Shown here in pieces: positions 50,728 to 59,126 of a stretch of DNA of 64,000 bases. Within the stretch, counting starts at the first letter, position 1. Each line of letters starts with the position of its first letter. Under the pieces are notes generated by a model. The model saw only the letters and a list, made by a program, of their open reading frames with translations, searched no databases and had not been told where the DNA came from. Origin of the DNA: Nostoc mirabile CHAB5784 (GTDB lineage Bacteria > Cyanobacteriota > Cyanobacteriia > Cyanobacteriales > Nostocaceae); NCBI RefSeq assembly GCF_020829645.1, contig NZ_JAIVFS010000032.1, forward strand, positions 1-64,000. The letters are read 5' to 3'. Position numbers and translations under genes: made by a program.

Positions 50728-51738
50728 ATGCCAATTAATAATTCTCGTCTTGTCACCTACAGCCCTGCTTATACAATCGTTCCTACTTACGAGTGCTTTA
50801 ATCGCTGTAGTTACTGCAACTTTCGCAGCGAACCGGGTAAAAGTCCCTGGATGAGTATTTCAGATGCAGAAAGTATTTTAAAGCCACTTCAAAGCCAAAA
50901 TGTCTGTGAAATCCTCATCCTCAGTGGTGAAGTGCATCCCCATTCGCCAAGGCGTCAGGCGTGGTTTGGGCGGATTTATGATTTGTGCGAGTTAGCGTTT
51001 TCAATAGGGTTTTTACCGCATACAAATGCGGGGCCATTAAGTTTTGAGGAAATGCAAAAGCTCAAGCGTGTAAATGTTTCGATGGGGCTGATGTTGGAAC
51101 AGTTAACGCCAACATTGTTAAATAGTGTACATCGGCACGCACCGAGTAAATTACCAGAAATTCGTTTACAACAATTGCAATGGGCGGGAGAGTTGCAAAT
51201 TCCCTTTACAACGGGCTTGCTGTTGGGAATTGGGGAAACTGTAAATGATTGGTGGGAAACCTTGGAAGCTATATCTGATTTGCACCAACGTTACCATCAC
51301 GTTCAAGAAGTTATCCTACAACCTCATAGTCCTGGACATCAGCAAACCTTTGATGCACCACCTTTTAACCCTCATCATTTACCAGAAGTCATTTTTAAGG
51401 CGCGTCAGATTTTACCGCCAGATATTACTATTCAAATTCCGCCGAATTTAGTTAAAGATGACCTATGGTTACTCGCATGTATTGAAGCTGGTGCTAGAGA
51501 CTTGGGTGGAATAGGGCCAAAAGATGAAGTGAATCCCGATTATCCTCATGTTCAAGAACAAGCATTAAGAGAAATTTTACAGCCTGCGGGGTGGGAATTG
51601 GTGTCTCGTTTGCCAGTTTATCCGCAATTTGATAGCTGGTTGTCAGGGGAATTACAAACAGCAGTGAAGCGTTGGCGAAAAACTCTAACCCCAGTTTCTC
51701 TTTTGTCAGAACAGGGAAGTAGAGATTTTCCTATCTAG
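50728..51738 (+). CDS. cofG: FO synthase subunit CofG
   Basis: The 336-residue radical SAM enzyme works with CofH to make FO (7,8-didemethyl-8-hydroxy-5-deazariboflavin). In cyanobacteria FO serves as the antenna of DNA photolyase. The cluster motif is CFNRCSYC (PTYECFNRCSYCNFRSEPG). EILILSGEVHPHSPRRQAWF, GLMLEQLTPTLLNSVHRHAP and DLGGIGPKDEVNPDYPHVQE are family segments. Length is normal. cofH is not in the window, as is usual in cyanobacteria, where the two genes are unlinked. It is 93 bp downstream of crtW; whether co-transcribed is unclear. Confidence 0.93.
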   Translation: MPINNSRLVTYSPAYTIVPTYECFNRCSYCNFRSEPGKSPWMSISDAESILKPLQSQNVCEILILSGEVHPHSPRRQAWFGRIYDLCELAFSIGFLPHTNAGPLSFEEMQKLKRVNVSMGLMLEQLTPTLLNSVHRHAPSKLPEIRLQQLQWAGELQIPFTTGLLLGIGETVNDWWETLEAISDLHQRYHHVQEVILQPHSPGHQQTFDAPPFNPHHLPEVIFKARQILPPDITIQIPPNLVKDDLWLLACIEAGARDLGGIGPKDEVNPDYPHVQEQALREILQPAGWELVSRLPVYPQFDSWLSGELQTAVKRWRKTLTPVSLLSEQGSRDFPI

Positions 51739-52245
51739 AACACCAATTCAGTAATCCTAAAAGAACCTCTCCCCCAACCCCTCTTTGTTTCAAAGAGGGG
51801 AGTTTCAGGGTGATTTCATACAACCACAGAAAAACTAAAACTGGGTTTCAAAGCCTCTCTCCGCTTGCCTAACGGCAGGCTGACGCCAACGGGGAGAGGT
51901 TTGGAGAGGGGTAAAAACCTATGTCACAAAACGAGAATAGGACTTACGCACGAGTTACGGAGTAACGTAGACACGAAGTGGCTTGCCGCAGGCTACCGCA
52001 GAGGCGCAGAGAAGCCAGTGCGCCCTTGCGGTTCCCCGACTTGTTCGCTCTTAGCGTTCCCGCAGGGTAGCAGCTGGCGCGACACGGAGAAATCAGAGTT
52101 TGAGAGATATTTTGCGTAAGTCCTAGAGAAATCAAGACTTATGTATTTTTCTTTTTTCGTATGAAACCATTCTGCCCTTCCCTAGTAGGGAAGGAGGCTG
52201 GGGGGTTAGGTTTTTGATAACTGAATCGATGCTCAATTAGTTGAC
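51739..52245. other. repeat-filled spacer upstream of the ATPase gene
   Basis: Contains a CCTCTCCCC/GGGGAGAGG inverted block (about 51765-51910), the MITE at 51938-52125 and a CCCTAGTAGGGAAGG hairpin (about 52176-52191). No gene. Confidence 0.6.
51938..52125. mobile_element. MITE with TAGGACTTACGCA ends, copy 3
   Basis: 188 bp bounded by TAGGACTTACGCA and TTGCGTAAGTCCTA, flanked by GAGAA at 51933-51937 and 52126-52130. Most of the interior matches the copy at 39435-39621. It also carries an extra block ACGAAGTGGCTTGCCGCAGG. Confidence 0.85.
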
Positions 52246-52483
52246 GAGTCTTTGAACTGGATGAATCCACCTTTTATCTCCGTTAATGAGTCTTTGAACT
52301 GGATGAATCCACCTTTTATCTCCGTTAATGAGTCTTTGAACTGGATGAATCCACCTTTTATCTCCGTTAACGAGTCTTTGAACTGGATGAATCCACCTTT
52401 TATCTCCGTTAACGAGTCTTTGAACTGGATGAATCCACCTTTTATCTCCGTTAATGAGTCTTTGAACTGGATGAATCCACCTT
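52246..52483. repeat. 42-bp tandem array, 5 copies plus a partial
   Basis: Units start at 52246, 52288, 52330, 52372 and 52414, with a 28-bp partial at 52456. Each unit contains GAGTCTTTGAACTGGATGAA and CCACCTTTTATCTCCGTTAA; only one base (T/C in the last triplet) varies. It ends 51 bp before the ATPase start, so it could lie in its 5' leader or promoter. Confidence 0.95.
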
Positions 52484-52534
52484 AATTCTCTATAATCTCG
52501 ATTATTATGAGCATCATTCCTATATTTTTTACCT

Positions 52535-53860
52535 ATGCCTAATAATGATGACTTACTTGCAAACCTCTACAACGCCTTTAACCCCTTTGAACCCTTACCC
52601 GCAGGTGATCCAAAATATGTAGATTGTCAGGATGTGCGGGGAGATGCGGATATTTTGCAAGAGTTGGGAAATCGAATGCGACTAGCAGATACAAATACTT
52701 GCCAATTGTATTCTGGTCATCGGGGTGCAGGGAAGTCTACAGAATTACTCAGGTTAAAGAAGTATTTAGAAAATCGGCAATTTTATGTGGTCTATTTTGC
52801 GGCTGATGAAGAGGATATTGATTCTGAAGATGCCCAATATACAGATATACTCCTCGCCTGTACCCGCCGTTTGCTCAAAGATTTAAAAAAAATTGCTAGT
52901 CCTCGTCCGATACTCGACTGGTTAAAAAGTCGTTGGGTAGATTTAAAAGATTTGGCGCTGACTACCCTAGAGTTTGAGAGTCTGGAAGTAGAAGCCCAAG
53001 TTGCTCAATTCGCCAAGTTGACCGCAAATTTAAGAGCTGTTCCTGAATTACGCCAAAAGATTCGCCAAAAAATTGATCCTTACACAGTCACTTTAATTGA
53101 GGTGTTAAATGAGTTTCTAGCGGATGCAAAAAAGAACTTACCTACGGGTAAAACTCAACTGGCGGTAATCGTCGATAATTTAGACCGGATGGTGTTAGTC
53201 AAAGACGGAGATCGCACCAACTATGAGGAAGTCTTTTTAGACCGCAGCGAACAACTCCAAGCTTTAGATTGCCATTTGATTTATACTGTCCCCATTTCAA
53301 TGGTCTATTCTACAAGGGCAACAGACCTCAGAGATATCTACGGCGACCCCCAAATTTTGCCGATGATTATGGTAAACACTCTCAAAGGGGAAGTTTACCA
53401 GCCAGGACTGAAGAAAGTTAAGGAAGTAATTAACAAACGAGTCCGGCAAATTGCACCCGAACTATCACTAGAGAAGGAAATTTTCGATAGTTCCCAAACC
53501 TTAGACAGACTTTGTTTAATGAGTGGAGGTCATGTGAGGAATTTGCTATTGTTAACTCAAGACGCCATTGGACGCACTGAAGAATTACCTGTTTCAGAAA
53601 ACGCGGTGCGACGAGCAATTACTCAAGCTAGAGATACTTATCGCCGCGCTGTGGAAAATCATCAATGGTGTCTGTTAGCAGAAGTGTCTTGTTCTAAGCG
53701 GATTATTAATGATGACTTGTATCGGAGCTTGATGTATAATCGCAGTCTTTTAGAATACCGTTATTTGGATGATGATGGAGAGATGCAACGTTGGTATGAT
53801 ATTCATCCATTGATTCAAGGAATTCCAGAATTTAAAGAAGCCGTAGCGAAACTTTCATGA
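52535..53860 (+). CDS. AAA/STAND-type P-loop ATPase
   Basis: The 441-residue cytosolic protein has Walker A GHRGAGKST at 61-69 (YSGHRGAGKSTELLRLKKYL). Walker B is at 211-219 (LAVIVDNLDRMV), followed by a sensor-like strand CHLIYTVPISMVYS. The C-terminal region (about 300-441) contains a helical part with LCLMSGGHVRNLLLLTQDAI and a winged-helix-like end with RYLDDDGEMQRWYDIHPLIQ. The order fits Orc/Cdc6- or STAND-like ATPases, not KAP, as no membrane helix is seen. Its stop overlaps the ATG of the TPR gene by four bases, so the two are translationally coupled. Role unknown; possibly the sensor/switch of a defence or signalling pair. Confidence 0.75.
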   Translation: MPNNDDLLANLYNAFNPFEPLPAGDPKYVDCQDVRGDADILQELGNRMRLADTNTCQLYSGHRGAGKSTELLRLKKYLENRQFYVVYFAADEEDIDSEDAQYTDILLACTRRLLKDLKKIASPRPILDWLKSRWVDLKDLALTTLEFESLEVEAQVAQFAKLTANLRAVPELRQKIRQKIDPYTVTLIEVLNEFLADAKKNLPTGKTQLAVIVDNLDRMVLVKDGDRTNYEEVFLDRSEQLQALDCHLIYTVPISMVYSTRATDLRDIYGDPQILPMIMVNTLKGEVYQPGLKKVKEVINKRVRQIAPELSLEKEIFDSSQTLDRLCLMSGGHVRNLLLLTQDAIGRTEELPVSENAVRRAITQARDTYRRAVENHQWCLLAEVSCSKRIINDDLYRSLMYNRSLLEYRYLDDDGEMQRWYDIHPLIQGIPEFKEAVAKLS

Positions 53861-55461
53861 ACCCAAATTTAAGTGATTGGGATGATGATTTACCCCCAGA
53901 ACCAGAAGAAGCTTATCAAGACTTACTTCGCGCACTGAAGCGAAAATCAGGATTTGGTTTGTTTTTTGTCCAATGTACACCTGGGGAAGCAGACAAGTTT
54001 ATTGTCAAACTTCCCCAGGAGATTCCGCAGAAGAAGATTGCAGTTTTACGTTTGGTTGAGGCAATAGATAATTTATATCAGCCAGTAGCAGAGTTTATTA
54101 AAGATAAGCAAATTGATATTTTATTGATAAAAGGTCTGGAATATTCTTTATACAAGTATGAGAAAAGAAATTTTGGGGAAATTACAGAAGGACAATTTAG
54201 CAATTTAACCAGTGTTCCGCATATTTTAAATCACTTAAACCAACAGCGAGAACGCTTTAGAGATGACTTTACCATTAGCTTTGTTTTTCTTTTGCGTTCA
54301 TTTTCGATAAACTATTTTATTCACCGCGCCCCAGATTTTTTTGATTGGCGTTCTGGGGTCTTTGAATTACCGACAACGCCAGAAGTAGTAGAACAAGAAT
54401 CAAATCGTCTAATAGATGAAGCCGATTATGAGGAATATTTGAAACTTAGCCCTGAACAAAAAATTGAAAAAGTCCTAGAAATTCAAGACTTGCTGACCGA
54501 AAAACATCAACCGCAGAGTCGTAAAGCAAATTTACTGTTTGAACTGGGCAGGTTGTTAGATTCTGCTGACGAATTTGAAGCTGCGATCGCATCCTACGAC
54601 CAAGCACTGAAATTTAAACCAGATTACCACTATGCTTGGTACAATCGCGGCAATGCGCTAAGAAATTTAGGACGCACTGAAGAAGCGATCGCATCCTACG
54701 ACCAAGCACTGAAATTTAAACCAGATGACCACTATGCTTGGAACAATCGCGGCAATGCGCTAAGAAATTTAGGACGCACTGAAGAAGCGATCGCATCCTA
54801 CGACCAAGCACTGAAATTTAAACCAGATTACCACTATGCTTGGTACAATCGGGGCTATGCGCTAGATAATTTAGGACGCTATAAAGAAGCGATCGCATCC
54901 TACGACCAAGCACTAAAATTTAAACCAGATTACCACTATGCTTGGTACAATCGGGGCTATGTGCTAGATAATTTAGGACGCTATAAAGAAGCGATCGCAT
55001 CCTACGACCAAGCACTGAAATTTAAACCAGATGACCACTATGCTTGGAACAATCGGGGCTATGTGCTAGGCAAATTAGGACGCAATGAAGAAGCGATCGC
55101 ATCCTACGACCAAGCACTGAAATTTAAACCAGATGACCACGAAGCTTGGAACAATCGGGGCATTGCGCTAGGCAAATTAGGACGCAATGAAGAAGCGATC
55201 GCATCCTACGACCAAGCACTGAAATTTAAACCTGATTACCACTATGCTTGGTACGAAAGGAGCCATATACTACGAAAGTTAGGACATTATAAAAAAGCGA
55301 TCAATTCCTTTGAGCAAGCTGTGAGAAACGACCCTGATTTCTCTAAAAGTAGGATAATTATTGTATTCATATGCAAAATACTCTTAATAATAGTAAAAAT
55401 TTTCCCCAAGCTAATTAATTCTTTTAAAATCTTGTTAAAGTTGATTATTTTGAGACGCTGA
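53857..55461 (+). CDS. TPR protein with unknown N-terminal domain and C-terminal helix
   Basis: The 534-residue protein has an N-terminal globular domain (about 15-175; KRKSGFGLFFVQCTPGEADK, KIAVLRLVEAIDNLYQPVAE, ILLIKGLEYSLYKYEKR, FTISFVFLLRSFSINYFIHR). It looks like a P-loop fold without Walker motifs. A linker (about 180-225) and about eight TPRs follow (about 225-495); seven are nearly identical, with EEAIASYDQALKFKPD each time. The C-terminus (about 500-534) is hydrophobic and basic (FICKILLIIVKIFPKLINSF) and could bind or enter a membrane. It is coupled to the ATPase gene by an ATGA overlap. Confidence 0.75.
   Translation: MNPNLSDWDDDLPPEPEEAYQDLLRALKRKSGFGLFFVQCTPGEADKFIVKLPQEIPQKKIAVLRLVEAIDNLYQPVAEFIKDKQIDILLIKGLEYSLYKYEKRNFGEITEGQFSNLTSVPHILNHLNQQRERFRDDFTISFVFLLRSFSINYFIHRAPDFFDWRSGVFELPTTPEVVEQESNRLIDEADYEEYLKLSPEQKIEKVLEIQDLLTEKHQPQSRKANLLFELGRLLDSADEFEAAIASYDQALKFKPDYHYAWYNRGNALRNLGRTEEAIASYDQALKFKPDDHYAWNNRGNALRNLGRTEEAIASYDQALKFKPDYHYAWYNRGYALDNLGRYKEAIASYDQALKFKPDYHYAWYNRGYVLDNLGRYKEAIASYDQALKFKPDDHYAWNNRGYVLGKLGRNEEAIASYDQALKFKPDDHEAWNNRGIALGKLGRNEEAIASYDQALKFKPDYHYAWYERSHILRKLGHYKKAINSFEQAVRNDPDFSKSRIIIVFICKILLIIVKIFPKLINSFKILLKLIILRR
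54583..55296. repeat. 102-bp in-frame repeats encoding near-identical TPRs
   Basis: Seven consecutive 102-bp units lie inside the TPR gene, each containing GCGATCGCATCCTACGACCA and CTGAAATTTAAACCAGAT. Differences are confined to the TACxACTATGCTTGG and loop positions. The HIP1 octamer recurs once per unit. The synonymous positions are also identical, which points to recent duplication or gene conversion. Confidence 0.9.
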
Positions 55462-55626
55462 TTTAAAAATAATGCTATCAGTGTCTACTATTTCGTTAAT
55501 CTTGAGTGATCTATTAGTAGCGATCGCCGTCACATTTCCAGATGAAATAACAACTTAAACCAAAAGCGATGCCGATAGATAAATTACTAAATATAAATTC
55601 AACCCATCTTCAGGAACACAAATCAA

Positions 55627-55905
55627 ATGTCAGAAAACCTCCAAGAGCAAAAACAGCTATCTCTCAAAGAAATTGCTAGCCTATCTTTGGCAGAACGTCA
55701 CAAAATACTAGAACCTTTGATCGCCGCTACAGCCGAAGATTTTTTAAACGACCCGGAATTAACAGAATTCTCAGTTTTAGATGGTGAAGACTGGCAAACC
55801 GAGAATGACAACATAATTTATATGGAAGAACTCAAAAGCATCCGCAGCCATGAGGCTTTTTTAAACGGCTACACACCGGAAGATGAAGGACTTTATGACG
55901 ACTGA
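55627..55905 (+). CDS. antitoxin-like small acidic protein
   Basis: The 92-residue acidic protein reads QLSLKEIASLSLAERHKILE then PLIAATAEDFLNDPELTEFS, ending AFLNGYTPEDEGLYDD. Similar cyanobacterial proteins are encoded directly before MazF/PemK-like toxins, with the toxin ATG overlapping the antitoxin stop. Here the stop lies in TATGACGACTGA, and the overlapping ATG opens only MTTEN before a stop. So the toxin has been lost or never followed. Function inferred from memory of the family. Confidence 0.6.
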   Translation: MSENLQEQKQLSLKEIASLSLAERHKILEPLIAATAEDFLNDPELTEFSVLDGEDWQTENDNIIYMEELKSIRSHEAFLNGYTPEDEGLYDD

Positions 55906-55935
55906 AAATTAAATGCGATCGCCCTGATAAAAATC

Positions 55936-56187
55936 ATGTCACAACTTAAAATTGACTATCCAGAAACTTTACCAGATGCCTTACAGCAAACGCGAGAACA
56001 GTTTGAACAAGAAGCAAAAATGGCGATGGCAGTTAAACTATTTGAAATGAAACGCATTTCTTCTGGTTTAGCTGCACAGTTAGCAGGTATAGATAGGGTA
56101 AATTTTTTACTTAATTTACACCGTTATGGTGTGGCGATGATTGATTTAACACAAGAGGAACTTGTATCTGATTTAGCGAATGCTTGA
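55936..56187 (+). CDS. UPF0175 family protein (antitoxin-like)
   Basis: The 83-residue protein contains YPETLPDALQQTREQFEQEA, MAVKLFEMKRISSGLAAQLA and GIDRVNFLLNLHRYGVAMID, diagnostic of UPF0175. These are small helix-turn-helix proteins often paired with a PIN-domain gene (DUF3368) and thought to be antitoxins. No PIN gene follows: only a 16-codon frame (MLENN...) before a repeat at about 56200. It starts 30 bp after the previous antitoxin-like gene. Confidence 0.85.
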   Translation: MSQLKIDYPETLPDALQQTREQFEQEAKMAMAVKLFEMKRISSGLAAQLAGIDRVNFLLNLHRYGVAMIDLTQEELVSDLANA

Positions 56188-56438
56188 AAATAATATATTT
56201 GAATCTTACTCCCCTTCCCTTGTAGGGAAGGGGTTGGGGGTTAGGTCTCTATTGCACTCAACTAAAAACCACCAAAATAGCTTCAAATCAATAACTCTGT
56301 GAACTAATTACTAACGCATCCCTCAAAGGAGAGAGATAGGAGCCTAAACCCTGTTGTAAAATAGACATATAAGGATTCGGGGGGCCATTTAACTGGTCAT
56401 AAACGCCTATAGAGACTATTTTTGGAAATCTCCAAGGT

Positions 56439-58154
56439 TTGAAGTCCAGCCAGCTGAAGCAACTACAGCGGCTGTATCACCAGCGTATACCGGGCGATCG
56501 CATCACCACGTCCGAGTTTTCCCAGCGTCTGGCAGCAATTAGCACAGAAGTCAATCAGCCTGTGTGCGCCTACGTCAACCGTCGCGGACAAGTGATTCGC
56601 GTCGGGGTAGGCACACCGCGTCAAACACAAATACCGCCCCTGGAATTGCCCCGTTACGGTGCAGAACGACTCAGTGGTATTCGTTGCATCGCCACCCATC
56701 TCAAGCCAGAACCGCCCAATGAAGCGGCACTCACAGCTATGGCACTGCAACGCTTAGATGCCCTAGTTGTCCTAAATATTACCGGAACAGGATTTACACG
56801 ACGGGGAGGCGGTGCGACTGGGTATGTCAAAGAAGCTTATCTAGCTCATCTGATACCCCAAGAATCTCGCACGCTGATTACTAGTCCTGCTACTTTGAAA
56901 GTAGAAGAGAGCCAAATTCAATCCCCAAGTTGGAATATATCGCCACCTCTGGGCTTGGATGATCTGGCAGACCAAGATTTAGTAGACTTGGTAGAAAATC
57001 TGGAAGCAGAATTCCAGCGCGAATTTGTCGCCCAGGAAGTAGATTCTGACCACGATCGCGTGCTAATTGTGGGGCTAATGACCAGTGAAATAACTCCCCT
57101 ACAATTCCAAGACACTCTAGTAGAATTGGCACGTTTAGTTGATACTGCTGGGGGAGATGTATTACAGACAATACAACAAAAGCGATCGCGCATTCATCCC
57201 CAGACAGTAGTTGGCGAAGGTAAGGTGCAAGAAATTGCCCTAACTGCCCAAACACTAGGAGTCAATCTCGTCGTCTTTAACCGCGACCTCTCACCCTCCC
57301 AAGTCCGCAACTTAGAAATGCAAATTGGTATCCGAGTGGTTGATCGTACCGAAGTAATTTTGGATATTTTTGCTCAACGCGCTCAGTCCCGTGCCGGTAA
57401 GTTGCAAGTAGAACTAGCACAGTTAGAATACATGCAACCGCGACTCGCTGGTAGAGGTCGCACCATGTCCCGATTGGGTGGTGGTATTGGGACTCGTGGG
57501 CCTGGTGAAACCAAACTGGAAACTGAACGCCGTGCCATTGGGCAGCGCATTTCCCGACTGCAAAAAGAAGTAGACCAATTGCAAGCCCATCGTTCGCGGT
57601 TACGGCAGCGACGACAGCATCGAGAAGTTCCCTCAGTGGCTTTGGTTGGATATACCAACGCTGGCAAGTCCACTTTGCTGAATGCTCTCACTAACGCAGA
57701 AGTTTATACAGCCGACCAGCTATTTGCCACTCTCGATCCCACCACCCGCCGCCTGGTAATTCCTCATGGCGAAGCTGATAAACCTCAAGAAATTCTGATT
57801 ACAGATACAGTAGGGTTCATACACGAATTACCTGCATCGTTAATGGATGCCTTCCGTGCCACCTTAGAGGAAGTCACAGAAGCCGATGCCCTACTACATT
57901 TGGTGGATTTGTCTCACCCCGCTTGGTTGCGTCATATTCGCTCAGTTAGAGAAATCTTGGCGCAAATGCCAATAACTCCTGGCCCGGCGCTAGTTATTTT
58001 TAACAAGATTGATCAAGCCAATAGTGAGACACTAGCTTTGGCTAGAGAAGAATTCCCCCTAGCGGTGTTTATTTCTGCGAGTCAGCGTTTGGGATTAGAA
58101 ACGTTACGCCAGCGTCTTGCCAAGCTGATTGAATATGCCGTTGACTCTCGGTAA
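56439..58154 (+). CDS. hflX: GTPase HflX
   Basis: The 571-residue GTPase has a long cyanobacterial N-terminal domain, then the HflX glycine-rich segment GRGRTMSRLGGGIGTRGPGE, a coiled coil (RRAIGQRISRLQKEVDQLQA) and a G domain (about 400-565). Visible motifs are G1 VGYTNAGKSTLLNALT, G3 DTVGFIHELP and G4 NKID. HflX binds the 50S ribosomal subunit and rescues or splits stalled ribosomes under stress. The start is uncertain: TTG at 56439 is the first ordinary start. The same open frame extends upstream to 56403, giving ETIFGNLQG from an ATA at 56409, which resembles the N-terminus of homologues. A terminator follows. Confidence 0.93.
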   Translation: MKSSQLKQLQRLYHQRIPGDRITTSEFSQRLAAISTEVNQPVCAYVNRRGQVIRVGVGTPRQTQIPPLELPRYGAERLSGIRCIATHLKPEPPNEAALTAMALQRLDALVVLNITGTGFTRRGGGATGYVKEAYLAHLIPQESRTLITSPATLKVEESQIQSPSWNISPPLGLDDLADQDLVDLVENLEAEFQREFVAQEVDSDHDRVLIVGLMTSEITPLQFQDTLVELARLVDTAGGDVLQTIQQKRSRIHPQTVVGEGKVQEIALTAQTLGVNLVVFNRDLSPSQVRNLEMQIGIRVVDRTEVILDIFAQRAQSRAGKLQVELAQLEYMQPRLAGRGRTMSRLGGGIGTRGPGETKLETERRAIGQRISRLQKEVDQLQAHRSRLRQRRQHREVPSVALVGYTNAGKSTLLNALTNAEVYTADQLFATLDPTTRRLVIPHGEADKPQEILITDTVGFIHELPASLMDAFRATLEEVTEADALLHLVDLSHPAWLRHIRSVREILAQMPITPGPALVIFNKIDQANSETLALAREEFPLAVFISASQRLGLETLRQRLAKLIEYAVDSR

Positions 58155-58188
58155 ATACTGTTATTTAAATAATTTCTAATTTTAACCA

Positions 58189-58214
58189 AACTCAGTATTG
58201 CTACTGGGTTTTTT
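58189..58214 (+). terminator. intrinsic terminator after hflX
   Basis: AACTCAGTA (58189-58197) pairs with TACTGGGTT (58202-58210, one G-U pair) around TTGC, followed by TTTT. It lies 35 bp after the hflX stop. Confidence 0.75.
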
Positions 58215-58400
58215 ATTATATAAAGCCAAAAATAAAGTCTTTTTGAACTAAGGCTGGTATTATAGACAACTTCTAATTGAATCTCTAAAGTTATAAAAGG
58301 CTGTCACTGGATGCATCTGATTTTACATGGATAGCAAACAGCAAAATTCCCATCATTAGCAACTGAATCTTACCATTTTGTTTTGCAAACATTGATTAAC

Positions 58401-59126
58401 ATGAAACATCCATTTTCCACGGCAGCAATACCTTCCTTCTTAGCTGCTACTGCTGTTGTGATATCACCTTCTGTTTTTGCCCCTGCTAATGCCGCTTCAA
58501 TGAGTTTCACTATCAATGACTTCACCGGTGCGGATACTCAGGTGAAGTTTACTTTGGATGACGCAATAGCAGGGTCTGGCAAAGTTCAGTTTAAAGTAAA
58601 TTATTTATCCACTGGCAGCAACACAATTGCTGACATCCGTGGTGTTTTCTTCAACATTTTCGACGATACGCTTCTCAGTGGTCTGCAAGTAGTAGGTACA
58701 GATGTAACAAACAAACAATTTGGACCTGCTGGAACAATTAACTCTGTTGGTAGCGGTAGTAACAATCTAAACGGTGGTGGCGGCTCCTTTGATGCTGGAG
58801 TAGAAATTGGTCAAGAAGGTATAGGTCAAGGAAAAGGCGACATTCAATCTACCATCTTTACCCTATCCCATAGTTCCAAAGCTTTAACGTTGGCTCAGTT
58901 TTCTCAGCAAAACTTTGGAGTGCGGTTAATGAGTGTCGGTTCTGGAAACAATCGTAACGGAAGTAGCAAACTCAAAGGACAAGCACCTTACTACACACCC
59001 CCACCACCACCACCTAAACAAGTGCCTGAGCCTACTACAGTAGTTGCCCTTGGCATATTTGCTGTGGGTGCGCTGAAAGTAGCCAAGAAAAAACCTTTAG
59101 TATCAGCTTCAATAACAGTCGCCTAG
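58401..59126 (+). CDS. exported PEP-CTERM sorting-signal protein
   Basis: About 241 residues from ATG 58401 (a TTG at 58383 would add six). A signal peptide with SFLAATAVVISPSVFAPANA ends at about residue 33. A glycine/asparagine-rich beta domain follows (about 34-205), then a proline run (PPPPPPK). The C-terminal sorting signal VPEPTTVVALGIFAVGALKV AKKK comprises the PEP motif, hydrophobic helix and basic tail. Such proteins are processed by exosortase and held at or released from the cell surface. The exact function of this cargo is unknown. Monocistronic. Confidence 0.85.
   Translation: MKHPFSTAAIPSFLAATAVVISPSVFAPANAASMSFTINDFTGADTQVKFTLDDAIAGSGKVQFKVNYLSTGSNTIADIRGVFFNIFDDTLLSGLQVVGTDVTNKQFGPAGTINSVGSGSNNLNGGGGSFDAGVEIGQEGIGQGKGDIQSTIFTLSHSSKALTLAQFSQQNFGVRLMSVGSGNNRNGSSKLKGQAPYYTPPPPPPKQVPEPTTVVALGIFAVGALKVAKKKPLVSASITVA

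Noticed and set aside
52252..52485. A 77-residue frame of repeated NWMNPPFISV units
   Set aside because: Encoded entirely by the 42-bp array, without a ribosome site; array more likely regulatory or neutral.
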